Below, piece after piece: positions 1 through 9,051 of a DNA stretch of 64,000 bases; positions within the stretch are counted from its first letter, which is position 1, and the number at the start of each line of letters is the position of its first letter. The stretch is from NCBI GenBank assembly GCA_026004775.1, contig BPJU01000008.1, positions 186,001 through 250,000 of the forward strand. Direction: 5' to 3'. The notes beneath the pieces were generated by a model. The model did no database searches. It saw only the letters and a list, made by a program, of their open reading frames with translations, and was not told the DNA's origin. The translations under genes and the position numbers were made by a program. This DNA comes from Pirellulaceae bacterium. Its GTDB lineage: Bacteria > Planctomycetota > Planctomycetia > Pirellulales > Pirellulaceae.

Positions 1-239
1 CGCACCGAAGACATGCCGTAGCCCCAGCGTTCCAGCGCTGCGGCTGCGGCTTGGATCACTTCCGGGTGGGAAGCCAGGCCCAGGTAGTTGTTGGCGCACA
101 GGTTGATGACTTGCCGGCCGTCTTCCAATCGGATGTGCGCATCCTGACGGGAGACGATAAGGCGTTCCTTTTTTTCCAGACCGGCTTGTCGGATGGCGTC
201 CAACTGCCGAGCCACGTGTTCCAGGAAAGCCGGATCCAT
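1..239 (-). CDS. kbl: Glycine C-acetyltransferase (2-amino-3-ketobutyrate CoA ligase), N-terminal part
   Basis: PLP-dependent enzyme that, with threonine dehydrogenase, converts 2-amino-3-ketobutyrate and CoA to glycine and acetyl-CoA in the cytoplasm. Only the first ~79 residues are present; the gene runs off the left edge of the window. The visible part starts MDPAFLEHVARQLDAIRQAG and contains the family hallmark INLCANNYLGLASHP followed by ALERWGYGMSSVR, the conserved N-terminal region of the alpha-oxoamine synthase family (Kbl, BioF, HemA, SPT). Kbl is preferred over BioF because the GMSSVR segment matches Kbl, but the PLP lysine and substrate pocket are outside the window. The start is the ATG whose complement is at 237-239. 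Confidence 0.8.
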   Translation of the reverse strand, partial: MDPAFLEHVARQLDAIRQAGLEKKERLIVSRQDAHIRLEDGRQVINLCANNYLGLASHPEVIQAAAAALERWGYGMSSV

Positions 240-317
240 GGTGCTATCCCTTCGTGTCAGGCCGCTCTTCTTTGCAGGATACCGCTTATTGTACCGCAAG
301 CGGCGGGCGGAGGTGGG

Positions 318-1409
318 TCAATGGTGCCTTTGATGAAGCTCCGGTTCATCCCCGTCCCACTGCGGTTCGTCCTGCGCCAGGCAATGCACGGCGCCCAATC
401 CCCATAAAAGATCCAGGCATGGAAAAAGTTCTATCTGTCGATCAGGAAAAAGATCCTGGAATATCGCCTTGGCCATTTCATCTTTCGGGTCATGGAACGC
501 CGGCACAATGACCGCACCATTGACGAAATAGAAATTGCAGTAGCTTGCCGGCAAGCGCCGTCCCGAATAGTATTTTGGCTCGGGCAGCGGTAGTCGGATG
601 ATGTCGAGCCGATTGCCGTGTTCGTCCACCGCCTCGGCAAGTTCACGATGTAATTGCTGCAAAGTTGCGTAGTTGGGATCGTGGGGATCTTCACACCAGG
701 AAGCTACCACCTGGTTGCGCCCCACGAAGCGGGCCAACTGATCGATGTGCCCATCAGTGTCGTCACCGGCGAAGTCGCCGCCGGTCAACCAGAGAATGTG
801 GCTCGCTCCGGTAAAGTCGGCCAGGTATCGTGTGATGCGATTCTCGCACCAGCCGGGATTTCGCCCGGGATGCAGCAGGCACGAACGGGTGGTCATCAGC
901 GTGCCTGAGCCGTTAAAGTCGACCGCTCCGCCTTCCAGTACCATGTCGGCGGCGAATCGCCGGTAGCCGCCTCGCCGGGCGATTTCCGCCGGCACCGCAT
1001 CATCCAGATCGTAAGGCGGATACTTCCCGCCCCAGGCGTTGTACCGCCAGTCGACAAGGGCGGGCGGCTGCCCGGGTGCCTTGACGAACATCGGTCCGTG
1101 ATCGCGGCACCAGGCGTCGTTGGTCGGGACGTCCCAAATCTCGACACCCGCGACATCGCCTACCAGGTGGCGTGCCATGCCCAGAGCTTTACCTCCCGCC
1201 AGCAACCGCACCGGCTCATATCGAGCCACCAGCCGCACCAGATCGGCAAATATCGGCGGAATGACGTGGAATTTTCCCGGCCACGTGCGCTCATTGTGCG
1301 GCCAGGCCAACCACGTGGCTTGATGTGGCTCCCATTCGGCTGGGCGGCGATACCCCCACGCCCGCGGGCGCTGCGGCAGATCGGTGGCGTTGTTGTCATC
1401 TATACTCAA
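318..1409 (-). CDS. aguA: Agmatine deiminase (peptidylarginine deiminase family)
   Basis: Hydrolyses agmatine to N-carbamoylputrescine and ammonia (polyamine route or acid/energy metabolism), cytoplasmic. Family motifs are all visible in order: PAEWEPHQATWLAWP near the N-terminus, NDAWCRDHGPMF, VLEGGAVDFNGSG, GDDTDGHIDQLARF with the catalytic His and Asp, and the C-terminal GLGAVHCLAQDEP carrying the catalytic Cys. The frame is open further upstream to 1649, but that extension overlaps the divergent antiporter gene and has no family similarity. A TTG at 1409 with a GGAG eight bases upstream gives a 363-residue protein, close to the usual family length, so it is chosen; a GTG at 1505 is an alternative. 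It lies head to tail with kbl, about 80 bp apart. The enzyme assignment is firm, the start is not. Confidence 0.88.
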   Translation of the reverse strand: MSIDDNNATDLPQRPRAWGYRRPAEWEPHQATWLAWPHNERTWPGKFHVIPPIFADLVRLVARYEPVRLLAGGKALGMARHLVGDVAGVEIWDVPTNDAWCRDHGPMFVKAPGQPPALVDWRYNAWGGKYPPYDLDDAVPAEIARRGGYRRFAADMVLEGGAVDFNGSGTLMTTRSCLLHPGRNPGWCENRITRYLADFTGASHILWLTGGDFAGDDTDGHIDQLARFVGRNQVVASWCEDPHDPNYATLQQLHRELAEAVDEHGNRLDIIRLPLPEPKYYSGRRLPASYCNFYFVNGAVIVPAFHDPKDEMAKAIFQDLFPDRQIELFPCLDLLWGLGAVHCLAQDEPQWDGDEPELHQRHH

Positions 1410-1614
1410 CGGAGTGTCTCCGAATCCACGCTTCCACGCGTACGTATCCGCCGTGCGGGAGGCGACCGGCGCGGCTAACGAAACATGCTGAGTGTCATGC
1501 GGCACCAGCCCTTGCGTCAAGGGCTCTGGGAGCAATTGCCTTTCCCCACTACAATGCTGGCGATCCGTTGGGCACGTCCACAGCGACACATACGTCATTG
1601 TCAGGACCGAACGG

Positions 1615-2763
1615 ATGGACAACTCACGTTCATTGAATCCGTTTTCCATGCTTATTCGCGAACCGCTTTATTGGCTGCTGCTGGCCTTGCCGATGGCCTG
1701 CGTTTTGCGCTTCGTGGCCCCCGCGAGCCTGGCACTGTTTATTGTCTCGTGTATCGCCATTATCCCGCTGGCTGGACTGATGGGCCGAGCTACCGAAAAT
1801 CTGGCCGAGTCGGTAGGCGAGGGACTGGGAGGACTCCTGAATGCAACGTTCGGCAACGCCGCCGAATTGATCATCGCACTGTTTTTTCTGGCAGCCGGTC
1901 CTCAGATGATTCCTTTCGTGAAAGCCTCTGTGACCGGATCGATCATCGGAAATATACTTCTGGTACTCGGATTGTCCCTGCTGTTGGGAGGCCTCCGCTT
2001 CCGGCGTCAGACGTTCAATCGGGTGGCGGCCGGTATGGGGGCAACGCTGCTGGTCCTGGCTTCGGCCGGACTACTCGTTCCCTCTTTCTACTGGAATCTT
2101 ATTCCGGAACCTGCCAAGGCTGCCGGAGCCGTGGCTGTGATCAGTGACGAAATCGCCGCCATCCTGGCGGTGGTGTATCTGCTGAGCCTCGTATTTGCGC
2201 TCAAGACCCACCGGCATCTTTTCTTGGCCGACCATGCTGATGAAGAATGGTCCCATTATGAGCCGGAATGGAGTATGCGAACGTCGCTGGTTGTTTTGGC
2301 ACTGGCAACGGCCGGGGTGGCTTTGATGAGCGAGTTCCTGGTTGGGTCGGTGGAACATGCCTGTGAATCGTTGGGGATGAACCGGGTGTTCGTCGGCGTT
2401 ATCGTGGTGGCCGTGATCGGCAATGCGGCCGAACATTCCACCGCCATCCTGGTCGCCATGAAAAACAAGATGGATCTATCACTCAATATCGCCATCGGCA
2501 GCGGACTCCAGGTGGCATTGTTCGTAGCTCCTGTCCTGGTATTGGCAAGCCATCTGATGGGACACCAGCCGGCGATGGACTTGCATTTTACCTGGATGGA
2601 AGTCGTGGCGGTCACCATCTCAGTAGTATTGCTTACTTTCGTTTGCCAGGACGGAGAATGCCATTGGATGGAAGGCGTGTTGCTGCTTGCGCTCTATGTT
2701 ATCCTGGGACTTGCCTTCTACCACATGCCTGCCGAATCAGCAATACAACCGGGACACCATTGA
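1615..2763 (+). CDS. Calcium/proton antiporter, CaCA family (CaxA/ChaA type)
   Basis: Inner-membrane Ca2+ (cation)/H+ exchanger of 382 residues. The two inverted alpha repeats that form the ion path are visible: [17 protein letters not shown] in the first half and [16 protein letters not shown] in the second, each with the GNAxE core. Hydrophobic segments fill most of the rest, with one charged loop ([13 protein letters not shown]) linking the halves. The start is the ATG at 1615 with AGGA eight bases upstream; the longer frame from 1492 overlaps the divergent aguA region and is unlikely. ATG 1651 (MLIREPLYW) is a second possibility. It is divergent from agmatine deiminase, so the promoters of both lie between about 1410 and 1615. 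Ion specificity (Ca2+ versus Na+/K+) cannot be set from sequence alone. Confidence 0.9.
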   Translation: MDNSRSLNPFSMLIREPLYWLLLALPMACVLRFVAPASLALFIVSCIAIIPLAGLMGRATENLAESVGEGLGGLLNATFGNAAELIIALFFLAAGPQMIPFVKASVTGSIIGNILLVLGLSLLLGGLRFRRQTFNRVAAGMGATLLVLASAGLLVPSFYWNLIPEPAKAAGAVAVISDEIAAILAVVYLLSLVFALKTHRHLFLADHADEEWSHYEPEWSMRTSLVVLALATAGVALMSEFLVGSVEHACESLGMNRVFVGVIVVAVIGNAAEHSTAILVAMKNKMDLSLNIAIGSGLQVALFVAPVLVLASHLMGHQPAMDLHFTWMEVVAVTISVVLLTFVCQDGECHWMEGVLLLALYVILGLAFYHMPAESAIQPGHH

Positions 2764-2938
2764 GCGTACTGAGTAATTGCGTCTTGCGGTCTGGCGATTT
2801 CTGCTTTGGGTTTTGGGTGAGCGACTTTTGCGCCTGAGGACAAAAAACACCTTTCCAAGCCGGCAAACCGTGACGGTAATTGGACTGAACCTGAGAGCTG
2901 TTACACAAGTAGTTGGTCGAATAATAGAAGGAATTAGC

Positions 2939-3568
2939 ATGATAGAAAGAATTGTTGTTGGATCACGTAACGAAAAGAAAAAGGACGAGCTTTTGCGGCT
3001 CGTGCAGCCGCTTGGCATCAAAGTACTGAGCCTGGATGACTGTCCGAATGCTTTGGTGGTAATAGAAGACGGGACCACGTTCGCCGAGAATGCCGCCAAG
3101 AAGGCGTCGCAGCAGGCGCGGCACTTGGGCGAATGGGTGCTTGCCGACGACAGCGGTTTGTGCGTGGATGCTCTGGGAGGTGCGCCGGGAGTTTTGTCGG
3201 CATACTATGCCGGGCCGAACGCCACCGATGAACAGAACAACGAACGCCTACTGGAAGCGTTACGGGACGTTCCGGACGAAAAACGCACGGCCCACTACGT
3301 CTGTCACCTGGCATTGGCTGACCCGTCTGGGGCCGTGCGGCTGAGTTGCGAAGAAACTTGCTCTGGACGCATTACCCGCCAACCGCGCGGCAGTCACGGT
3401 TTCGGCTACGACCCGCTGTTTGAAATTCCCGAATACCGCCGGACGTTCGGTGAACTGGGTGAGCCGGCCAAGTCGGTCCTGAGCCACCGCGGGCGAGCCA
3501 TGCGCACCTTATTGAGGCAACTGCGGCACCTGCTGGCCGAAGAAGGGCACGGGGAGCAAAAAAAGTAG
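2939..3568 (+). CDS. rdgB: XTP/dITP pyrophosphatase (RdgB/HAM1 family)
   Basis: House-cleaning nucleotide pyrophosphatase that removes ITP, dITP and XTP from the pool by hydrolysis to the monophosphate. The 209-residue length fits the family. Motifs in order are VVGSRNEKKKDEL (nucleotide binding), FAENAAKKA, LADDSGLCVDALGGAPGV (metal/catalytic Asp), GSHGFGYDPLF and ELGEPAKSVLSHRGRA. The ATG at 2939 has AAGGA seven bases upstream and begins exactly where the family fold begins; an in-frame extension back to 2777 is rich in Arg/Leu without similarity and is rejected. The gene follows the antiporter by ~175 bp, so co-transcription is possible but not shown. Confidence 0.93.
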   Translation: MIERIVVGSRNEKKKDELLRLVQPLGIKVLSLDDCPNALVVIEDGTTFAENAAKKASQQARHLGEWVLADDSGLCVDALGGAPGVLSAYYAGPNATDEQNNERLLEALRDVPDEKRTAHYVCHLALADPSGAVRLSCEETCSGRITRQPRGSHGFGYDPLFEIPEYRRTFGELGEPAKSVLSHRGRAMRTLLRQLRHLLAEEGHGEQKK

Positions 3569-3706
3569 CAGGCCGAGCCATAACCTGCTCGACCTGCCCA
3601 ATAAATACGAGGCGCCGCCTCGACAGATGAATCTCCTCCTCCATCGCGTTATGATCATAGCATTGGATACGGGGAATGCAACAGTTTTTGCAGGAAAAAA
3701 CGACCG

Positions 3707-4075
3707 ATGCGCATCCCACTATGGTGGATCTGGATTGTGCTGTACGTGGTATTCCTGAGCGTTCTGGTTAGCGGCATGTTCTACGCTCGGCGCCAGGCAC
3801 TGGCTTTGTACACGACGGCGCAAGCCCGGCAGGAGTGGCAGGAGTGGGTGGCCGAGGCCAGGCGGCAGGAAGCGGGCAAGGGACCGGTGCGTCGCCGAGC
3901 CCCGCAGGTGGGCGAACCGCCGGCTGCCGTCCTGATGCGCGATTATTTCGGTACGTGCCTGGCTGGAGCTGTTGTGCTGTCATCAGCACTTTACTGGTCG
4001 CTGGCATTCATGATCCACGGAGCGCTCTTCGTCCGGCCAGCTCGCCCGTCTGACCCGGCGAAGCACGATTCCTAG
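3707..4075 (+). CDS. Small two-helix membrane protein, function unknown
   Basis: A 122-residue protein I cannot assign to a family. It has an N-terminal membrane segment (IWIVLYVVFLSVLVSGMF, residues 8-25), a charged Arg/Glu/Gln-rich middle that would be soluble (about residues 27-70), and a second membrane segment (CLAGAVVLSSALYWSLAFMI, about 83-104). The hairpin topology and basic tail suggest both ends on the same side of the inner membrane. It lies ~140 bp downstream of rdgB on the same strand, with a weak AGGA-like site ahead of the ATG. The two well-formed membrane segments argue for a real gene. Function is not inferable. Confidence 0.6.
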   Translation: MRIPLWWIWIVLYVVFLSVLVSGMFYARRQALALYTTAQARQEWQEWVAEARRQEAGKGPVRRRAPQVGEPPAAVLMRDYFGTCLAGAVVLSSALYWSLAFMIHGALFVRPARPSDPAKHDS

Positions 4076-4236
4076 CCCCGAGTTCGACATTGGGCTCTGA
4101 GGAAAATGGGGCGACCACAGTGCTTGGGGGGATGAGCGTCTGTTGTCCCTAGTTCGGGGGACTCTGGGAGGAAGTGGCCAACGGCGTGTGGAGTTCGTTC
4201 TGGGCACGCCGACGACCAACCGACCGCGAAACAGCG

Positions 4237-4347
4237 GTGCCAGGCACTACAGTCCGCAGGCCAAACGTGGTGCCAGGCACTACGCCAACGAGAAAGAGCG
4301 GTGCCAGGCACTACCGTTACCGCGAAAAGCGTGGTGCCAGGCACTAC
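4237..4347 (-). repeat. Four REP-like palindromic repeats (GTAG + TGCC-T-GGCA)
   Basis: The 14-mer GTGCCAGGCACTAC occurs four times in direct orientation at 4237-4250, 4270-4283, 4301-4314 and 4334-4347, with periods of 33, 31 and 33 bp. On the minus strand it reads GTAGTGCCTGGCAC: a GTAG tetranucleotide followed by the perfect small palindrome GTGCC-A-GGCAC, which is the layout of REP elements recognised by RAYT proteins. The 17-19 bp between copies are also alike (GCGAAA/GAGAAA then AGCG or GCGTG), so the unit is really ~32 bp. The repeats fill the 521-bp gene-free stretch 4076-4596 directly downstream of the RAYT-like gene. I see nothing else in that stretch. Confidence 0.75.
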
Positions 4348-4596
4348 GGTTTTGCCGGCGGGGCCGCGAACCGATACCACCCTAATTGCGGATTAGCCAA
4401 TTCGACAATATCGGTACTTCCCGGGCGCGTTTTCGCCCCTACTGGCACAATACCGCTCAGAAAAGCCTCAACGAAAAGCCCAAAAGACCAAGTACCGGCT
4501 CTTGCGAGCCACCACCGACAAGACTCTCACCCCACAACCCCTTCCGGGCTGCTAAAAAAGCTTCCGAAAAACTGAACTTTCATCCACCACGGGACA

Positions 4597-6250
4597 CTAA
4601 CTCGAGTCCAACCGATTCTCGTCCGAGCCTGCCCGCTCCTCGCGCTGGCTACGCAGCAACGCACGCCGCCGCCTCACCCAATCGTTAAACCCCAACAACT
4701 CCTTGGCGGTCCTCCGCGGATTGCGCACCCACGCCTCGCCCGTCCGTATCACATCCGCTACCCGCAACCGCACCCGCCCCAGCACCCCGCGCAACCTCTC
4801 CAACTCCGCCTCGCCAAAGCCCATCAGAACGCGCAACCACGCCCGCCAACTCGTCCGGATTCTCCCTTACCGCCAATAATCGCTCGACCCATTGTTGAAC
4901 CTCTTCCTGCGTGCTCAAGCCGGACAGTTGACAAGCTTGCCCCCACACCTGAAGCCAATGGGCCAAGTTCCGGCGCACTCGGTCTCGCAGATTCTCATCC
5001 AGCGGCTTTACCTGGAGCAATTCGTCCGTGATTTTCCAATGGCGACCCGGGCGGTGTATCTGCTCCTCTTCCACATCGGCGCTGGGCTTCACCAACCGCC
5101 AAATACGCCATGTGGCACCCAACCACCGCGAAAGCGCTACCCATTCGACCGGGTCGACCGGCCCGATTCCCGATATCCCGTGCCACTGGTCGACGTCGGT
5201 TGCCGGCCAGCCCTCCCTCCGGCAATCCACCGGACCTAACGCCAGCACTTCGCGTATTTCTTCCACATAGCCATCAATTTGTATTGGCTCAACAGCGCCG
5301 GCACTCGCCGCCCCATTTGCCTGCCGGCCTTGCCCTGATGCGTTTTGCCTTGATGTATTTTGCCGGGACGCATTTTGCTTGGATGGACTGTGCCGGGACG
5401 GATTCTGCCTTGATGGATGTTGCGCACCATCCGGCACGTGCAGCCCGCCCGCTACTACTAACCCCGATTCCAGCTCCACACCCGCCACCTGAATCCTGCG
5501 ACCGTCCGGAGTCCGCAGCCCCGTGATCACCAATTCGTTGAGGTCCGTTACCACCTGGAGCAAGCTGTCGTCGTCTTCCAGGCCTTTCTCACGCATCAAA
5601 CCCACATATCGGTCCCACAGCGAACCGCTGTGACACACCTCCGATATCGGGACCACACCGGTCGAGACCAGCTCGATTTCTTGAATCAATGCCACCAGGA
5701 TCGAATGCGACTCGGCATTGACCGGCACCGAGCCATATCGGTCCGACCAAAAGTGGCCGCTTACCTGGTCCTCCCGGTTGAAGACGATCGCCACGCGTTG
5801 CTTGACCACTTGCTCAAAAAAGGGCAGCGACGCCAATTGCCCGCGCCAATACTCAATAAACTCCACGTCCTGGCACAGCACTTCCGGTGGCGGTGCATTA
5901 CGCCTCCAGCGGATGCGGTGCTTTCTGCACCTCTTGGCAACCGGCCTGGGAAAAGCACGCTTTACGCGAAGCAGTAGCTCCTGGGCCGACCAACTCTTCG
6001 CCCACTCCGGATGCACGTGCAGATAGCTTACCCAGGCGTTGGGCAGCACAGCCGTCGAATAGAGCTCCAACGAAAAGGACGGAAGGTAGTGGTTACAAGT
6101 GTCGAGAATCGTTTTGCGCCTGTGGGCAAAATCCTTTCCTCGTAACGGGTTCTTGCCCAGCAGGGCTTCCTGGCGAGAACACTCCGAGATGCACGCTACC
6201 CGCACAGGTTGGCCGTCGGGCAAGATCTCATATCGAGCCGCACGTCCCAT
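4597..6250 (-). pseudogene. Degenerate RAYT/Y1-type (IS200-like) transposase gene with C-terminal frameshift
   Basis: The N-terminal ~200 residues resemble planctomycete REP-associated Y1 transposases: LELYSTAVLPNAWVSYLHVHP then WSAQELLLRVKRAFP (compare the family LPNHxHVVLR...WSDEEVARRWxxLFP), and NREDQVSGHFWSDRYGSV (residues 158-175) in place of NRxxxxxGHLWQGRFKS. The HUH histidines are missing (PNAWVSY instead of PNHxH, residues 70-76), and the region expected to hold the catalytic Tyr reads LIQEIELVSTG, without Tyr. A pentapeptide repeat (SRQNA/SRQNP type) sits mid-protein. Start: ATG at 6250 with GGAGG eight bases upstream. The frame breaks near 4837: read on, it becomes Gly/Arg nonsense to 4685, while the neighbouring frame gives a natural-looking C-terminus (FGEAELERLRGVLGR ... 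ending 4597). Probably catalytically dead as a transposase; a domesticated DNA-binding role is possible. Confidence 0.65.
5326..5415. repeat. 15-bp tandem repeat inside the RAYT-like gene
   Basis: Six consecutive 15-bp units of the kind TTTTGCCTTGATG / TTTTGCCGGGACG run from 5326 to 5415 with substitutions but no length change. On the minus strand they encode the pentapeptide series S-R/K-Q-N/H-A/P/T. The unit length preserves the frame, so the array behaves as an in-frame minisatellite and a flexible polar linker in the protein. Confidence 0.8.
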
Positions 6251-6562
6251 CGATGCCACCTCCGTTCGGCGCGCACGTCGCGGCCCACGGCGCTTGCCGA
6301 AACCCAGCCTACCCCTCCTGTCTTACTTAAATTTATCCCCACCCCTGGGAATCAAGAACGGGGTGGCCGATTTTTGGCGGTGGCTACCGGTCAAGCAAGC
6401 AGTATGGCCGCGTACCGGTACCAGAAGCGGCATCGCGAACAAACCGTTCTTCAAGCCATCGTTCTAAATGAAGAAACCTTGCAACTCTTTGTGGCCGTGG
6501 CACTTGTCGCTGGGCTAGCCGCAGCGTGCCGGTGCCCGCGGTGGCTAGAGAAGATTTTCTGG
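6251..6562. other. Gene-free stretch between the RAYT-like gene and the S9 peptidase
   Basis: 312 bp with no convincing gene on either strand. It should hold the promoter of the minus-strand RAYT-like gene and the 3' end of the S9 peptidase transcript. The only signals noted are the GGAGG Shine-Dalgarno of the RAYT-like gene just above 6250 and a short ACCGGT palindrome near 6412. No clear terminator is seen. Confidence 0.5.
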
Positions 6563-8656
6563 CTATGGCTGGGAGCCATCCGTCGCGGCACGACAATAGC
6601 GTGCCAGCCAGTCGAAGAAGACCCGCTGCCACAGAACACTGTTCTGGGGAGTCAACACCCAATGGCCTTCGTTGGGGAAATAGAGGAAGCGCGAGGGAAC
6701 GCCCTGCACTTGAGCAGCCGTAAACGCTTCGATCCCCTGAGTCACCGGCACGCGAAAATCCTTTTCTCCATGAATAACCAGCAACGGGGTTTTCCAGTTA
6801 CCGACAAAGCGATGCGGTGAGAATCGGTCATACAAGCCCCGCAGCTCTTCGCTTTTCCAGTACGGACCTCCCAGATCGTGATTCACGAAAAACAGCTCTT
6901 CCGTAGATCCGTATGCCGACTCCAGATTAAAGACACCGCAGTGGGCAATCATGCAACAAAACCGGTCCTGGTGGTTACCCATCAGCCAATAGACCGTGTA
7001 GCCCCCAAAGCTGGCACCTACGGCCGCGATGCGGCGCCGGTCGATGTAGGATTGGGCCATCATCTCGTCCGTGGCCGCCAAAATGTCCTGCATCGCCTGG
7101 CCGCCCCAATCCTGCGTAATCTGGTCGTTCCACTCTTGTCCAAACCCCGGAAGGCCTCGGCGATTCGGTGCCAATACTACATAACCGTGAGCCGCCATGA
7201 GGTGGAAATTCCATCGATAGGAGAAAAACTGGCTTACCTGACTTTGCGGGCCACCCTGGCAGTAGGTCAGCATGGGCCAGGTGCGCTGGGCGTCGAAGTC
7301 GGGGGGAAAGACGACCCAGCAATGCAATGGGCGCCCGTCGCTGGCCCGCACCCACCGCTCTTCGACCCGCGGTAGCTCAAGTTTCTCATACATCCCGTCA
7401 TTGATGTGAGTTAGGACTTCGGCAGGAGCGCCATCTACCGGCACCCGATACAGCTCTTCCGGGCGGATCATATCCTGCCGAGCCGCCAACAACCATCGTC
7501 CATCCGGACTGACTCCGCATAATCGCCAATCATGCCGGCCGCCCGTAATCTGGCGGACCTCCCGGTGACCCAACGCGATACGGAACAATTGCCGAGTCCC
7601 TCGCAATTCGGATTCGAACCACACCGATCGGCTGTCGGAACTCCACGCCGCGTGATGCGTGGTTTGGTCCAGCTCTGCGGTCAGTTCCTCGATCACTCCC
7701 GTCGCCCGATCAAACAACATGATCCGGTTGCGGTCCGATTCATACCCGGGTTCGGCCATGGAATGGAAGGCTATCCATGCCCCGTCTGGCGAATAATTCG
7801 GCTCCATGTCATAGCCGTCCATACCGTGGGTAATGCAGCGACGCTCTTCCGGACTTTCCAGACGTACCAGGTAGATGTCGCCGTCGGTCGATTCGGCCGG
7901 GTTGTTGACCAGTTTCATCGTCAAAGCCAGCTCCCGGCCATCTGGAGACCAGGCATACTGCTCGGCACCTCCAAATGGCGGTAACGGACAATCGGCCCGC
8001 AGAGCACGCATCAAATCCACTTCCTCACCTAAACTGCCATCCGGCAACCACGGGCACACGAAGACGTGGCTATACGAATAATCGTGCCAATGATCCCAAT
8101 GGCGGAACATCAGCGAATCGATCAACCGCGCCTCGGCCTTGGGCAAGTCGGGATAAAGCTCGTTGATCGTCGGGTCGAGCTTCACGCGGCGCACATAGGC
8201 GATATGCTCCCCGGTGGGGCTTGCTTTCACGTGCATTACCGATTCGGAAAAGTTACTCAGTTGTCGAGGTTCGCCTTCGTGCGGATCCAACAAGAAAAGT
8301 TGGGCCGGACCTTCCTGGCCGGACCGGCGAGCCAAGAAGAGGAGCTGCGGTCTTCCGTCTCGCAACGTCCACTGGACCGAAGCAAGCGATTCGAGCCGAT
8401 CCCACACCAACCGGTCCGCACCATCCTCCAGCCGCAATAGATGCAGTTCGGACCAACCACGGTTTTCGGCAAGATCATACCGGCGCACCCCGTAGGCGAC
8501 CCACCGGCCGTCGCCCGATAGGGTGCCCCCTTCCAAGCGTCCCAACTGCCACAACCGCTCCGGCGTCATCCGCTCGGCTCGAACCGCCCCTGGGAGCAAC
8601 CCTGTGACGAGCATGGCCAACCAGACTGCGGATTTTCCGCAAACCGCCCAGCGCAT
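6563..8656 (-). CDS. Secreted S9-family serine peptidase (prolyl oligopeptidase/DPP-type)
   Basis: An ~697-residue exported alpha/beta-hydrolase peptidase. A signal peptide MRWAVCGKSAVWLAML...GAVRA is followed by a seven-bladed-propeller-like region rich in SPDG/SPTGE-type repeats (WSPDGRELAL, YSPDGAWIAFHS, VSPDGRWLLA), then the C-terminal catalytic domain. The nucleophile motif GASFGGY (GxSxGG), the acid in VIHGEKDFRVPV and the His in FPNEGHWVL form a complete triad. Likely cleaves short peptides in the periplasm. The start is placed at ATG 8656 because it begins the signal peptide; ATG 8692 or upstream 8764 are possible but add a non-signal-like leader. It lies ~395 bp downstream of the next minus-strand gene, so it is probably transcribed alone. 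Confidence 0.9.
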   Translation of the reverse strand: MRWAVCGKSAVWLAMLVTGLLPGAVRAERMTPERLWQLGRLEGGTLSGDGRWVAYGVRRYDLAENRGWSELHLLRLEDGADRLVWDRLESLASVQWTLRDGRPQLLFLARRSGQEGPAQLFLLDPHEGEPRQLSNFSESVMHVKASPTGEHIAYVRRVKLDPTINELYPDLPKAEARLIDSLMFRHWDHWHDYSYSHVFVCPWLPDGSLGEEVDLMRALRADCPLPPFGGAEQYAWSPDGRELALTMKLVNNPAESTDGDIYLVRLESPEERRCITHGMDGYDMEPNYSPDGAWIAFHSMAEPGYESDRNRIMLFDRATGVIEELTAELDQTTHHAAWSSDSRSVWFESELRGTRQLFRIALGHREVRQITGGRHDWRLCGVSPDGRWLLAARQDMIRPEELYRVPVDGAPAEVLTHINDGMYEKLELPRVEERWVRASDGRPLHCWVVFPPDFDAQRTWPMLTYCQGGPQSQVSQFFSYRWNFHLMAAHGYVVLAPNRRGLPGFGQEWNDQITQDWGGQAMQDILAATDEMMAQSYIDRRRIAAVGASFGGYTVYWLMGNHQDRFCCMIAHCGVFNLESAYGSTEELFFVNHDLGGPYWKSEELRGLYDRFSPHRFVGNWKTPLLVIHGEKDFRVPVTQGIEAFTAAQVQGVPSRFLYFPNEGHWVLTPQNSVLWQRVFFDWLARYCRAATDGSQP

Positions 8657-9051
8657 GGTTCTCGAGCCAACGAGCGCTAATGCGATGGTCATGGCTGTCG
8701 CAGCCTCCACTTGCAAGCTTGACTTGATGATCCGTTCCCCTCCGGTACAGGCTGACAAAAACAATCTCCTGTCACACCACCAGCAACCGGCCCTCTTTAC
8801 TGCGGGTTAGTCCTGGAAAAACAACCGAGTGGGGAAGCTACCGTAGCCGCTACCGGCTGGTAAACAAGTGTAGCTTATCGCCTCTGGAAGAGGGCAGCTC
8901 TACGCCGAGGGAACTTCCAGGTGGAGCTTCGGATCGGCCGGCCAGCCGCACTCACTCGGCCGACTCGGCTATCTTCATTCTGTGACACCGGCACCTCTGT
9001 TTCGCTCGTCAGTCATCCGCAGTGCCTTGTCATCGCCGGCAAGAGCACTTC
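8657..9051. other. Gene-free stretch upstream of the S9 peptidase
   Basis: 395 bp between two minus-strand genes. It probably contains the S9 peptidase promoter and the 3' end of the DUF1549/DUF1553 transcript. I see GC-rich imperfect inverted repeats (for example GGCCGGCC with flanking CGGCCGA motifs around 8937-8965) but no tRNA, no clear promoter and no T-rich terminator. Confidence 0.4.

Noticed and set aside
1410-1614. N-terminal extensions of the aguA and antiporter genes into each other
   Set aside because: The extensions overlap in opposite directions and lack family similarity; internal starts with better ribosome sites fit.
4237-4347. CRISPR-like array of four repeats
   Set aside because: The repeat is only 14 bp, palindromic, with spacers that are themselves alike and of 17-19 bp; no cas genes nearby.
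8800-9000. Possible tRNA-like hairpins in the gene-free stretch
   Set aside because: No T-loop GTTCRANNC with matching acceptor stem could be found.
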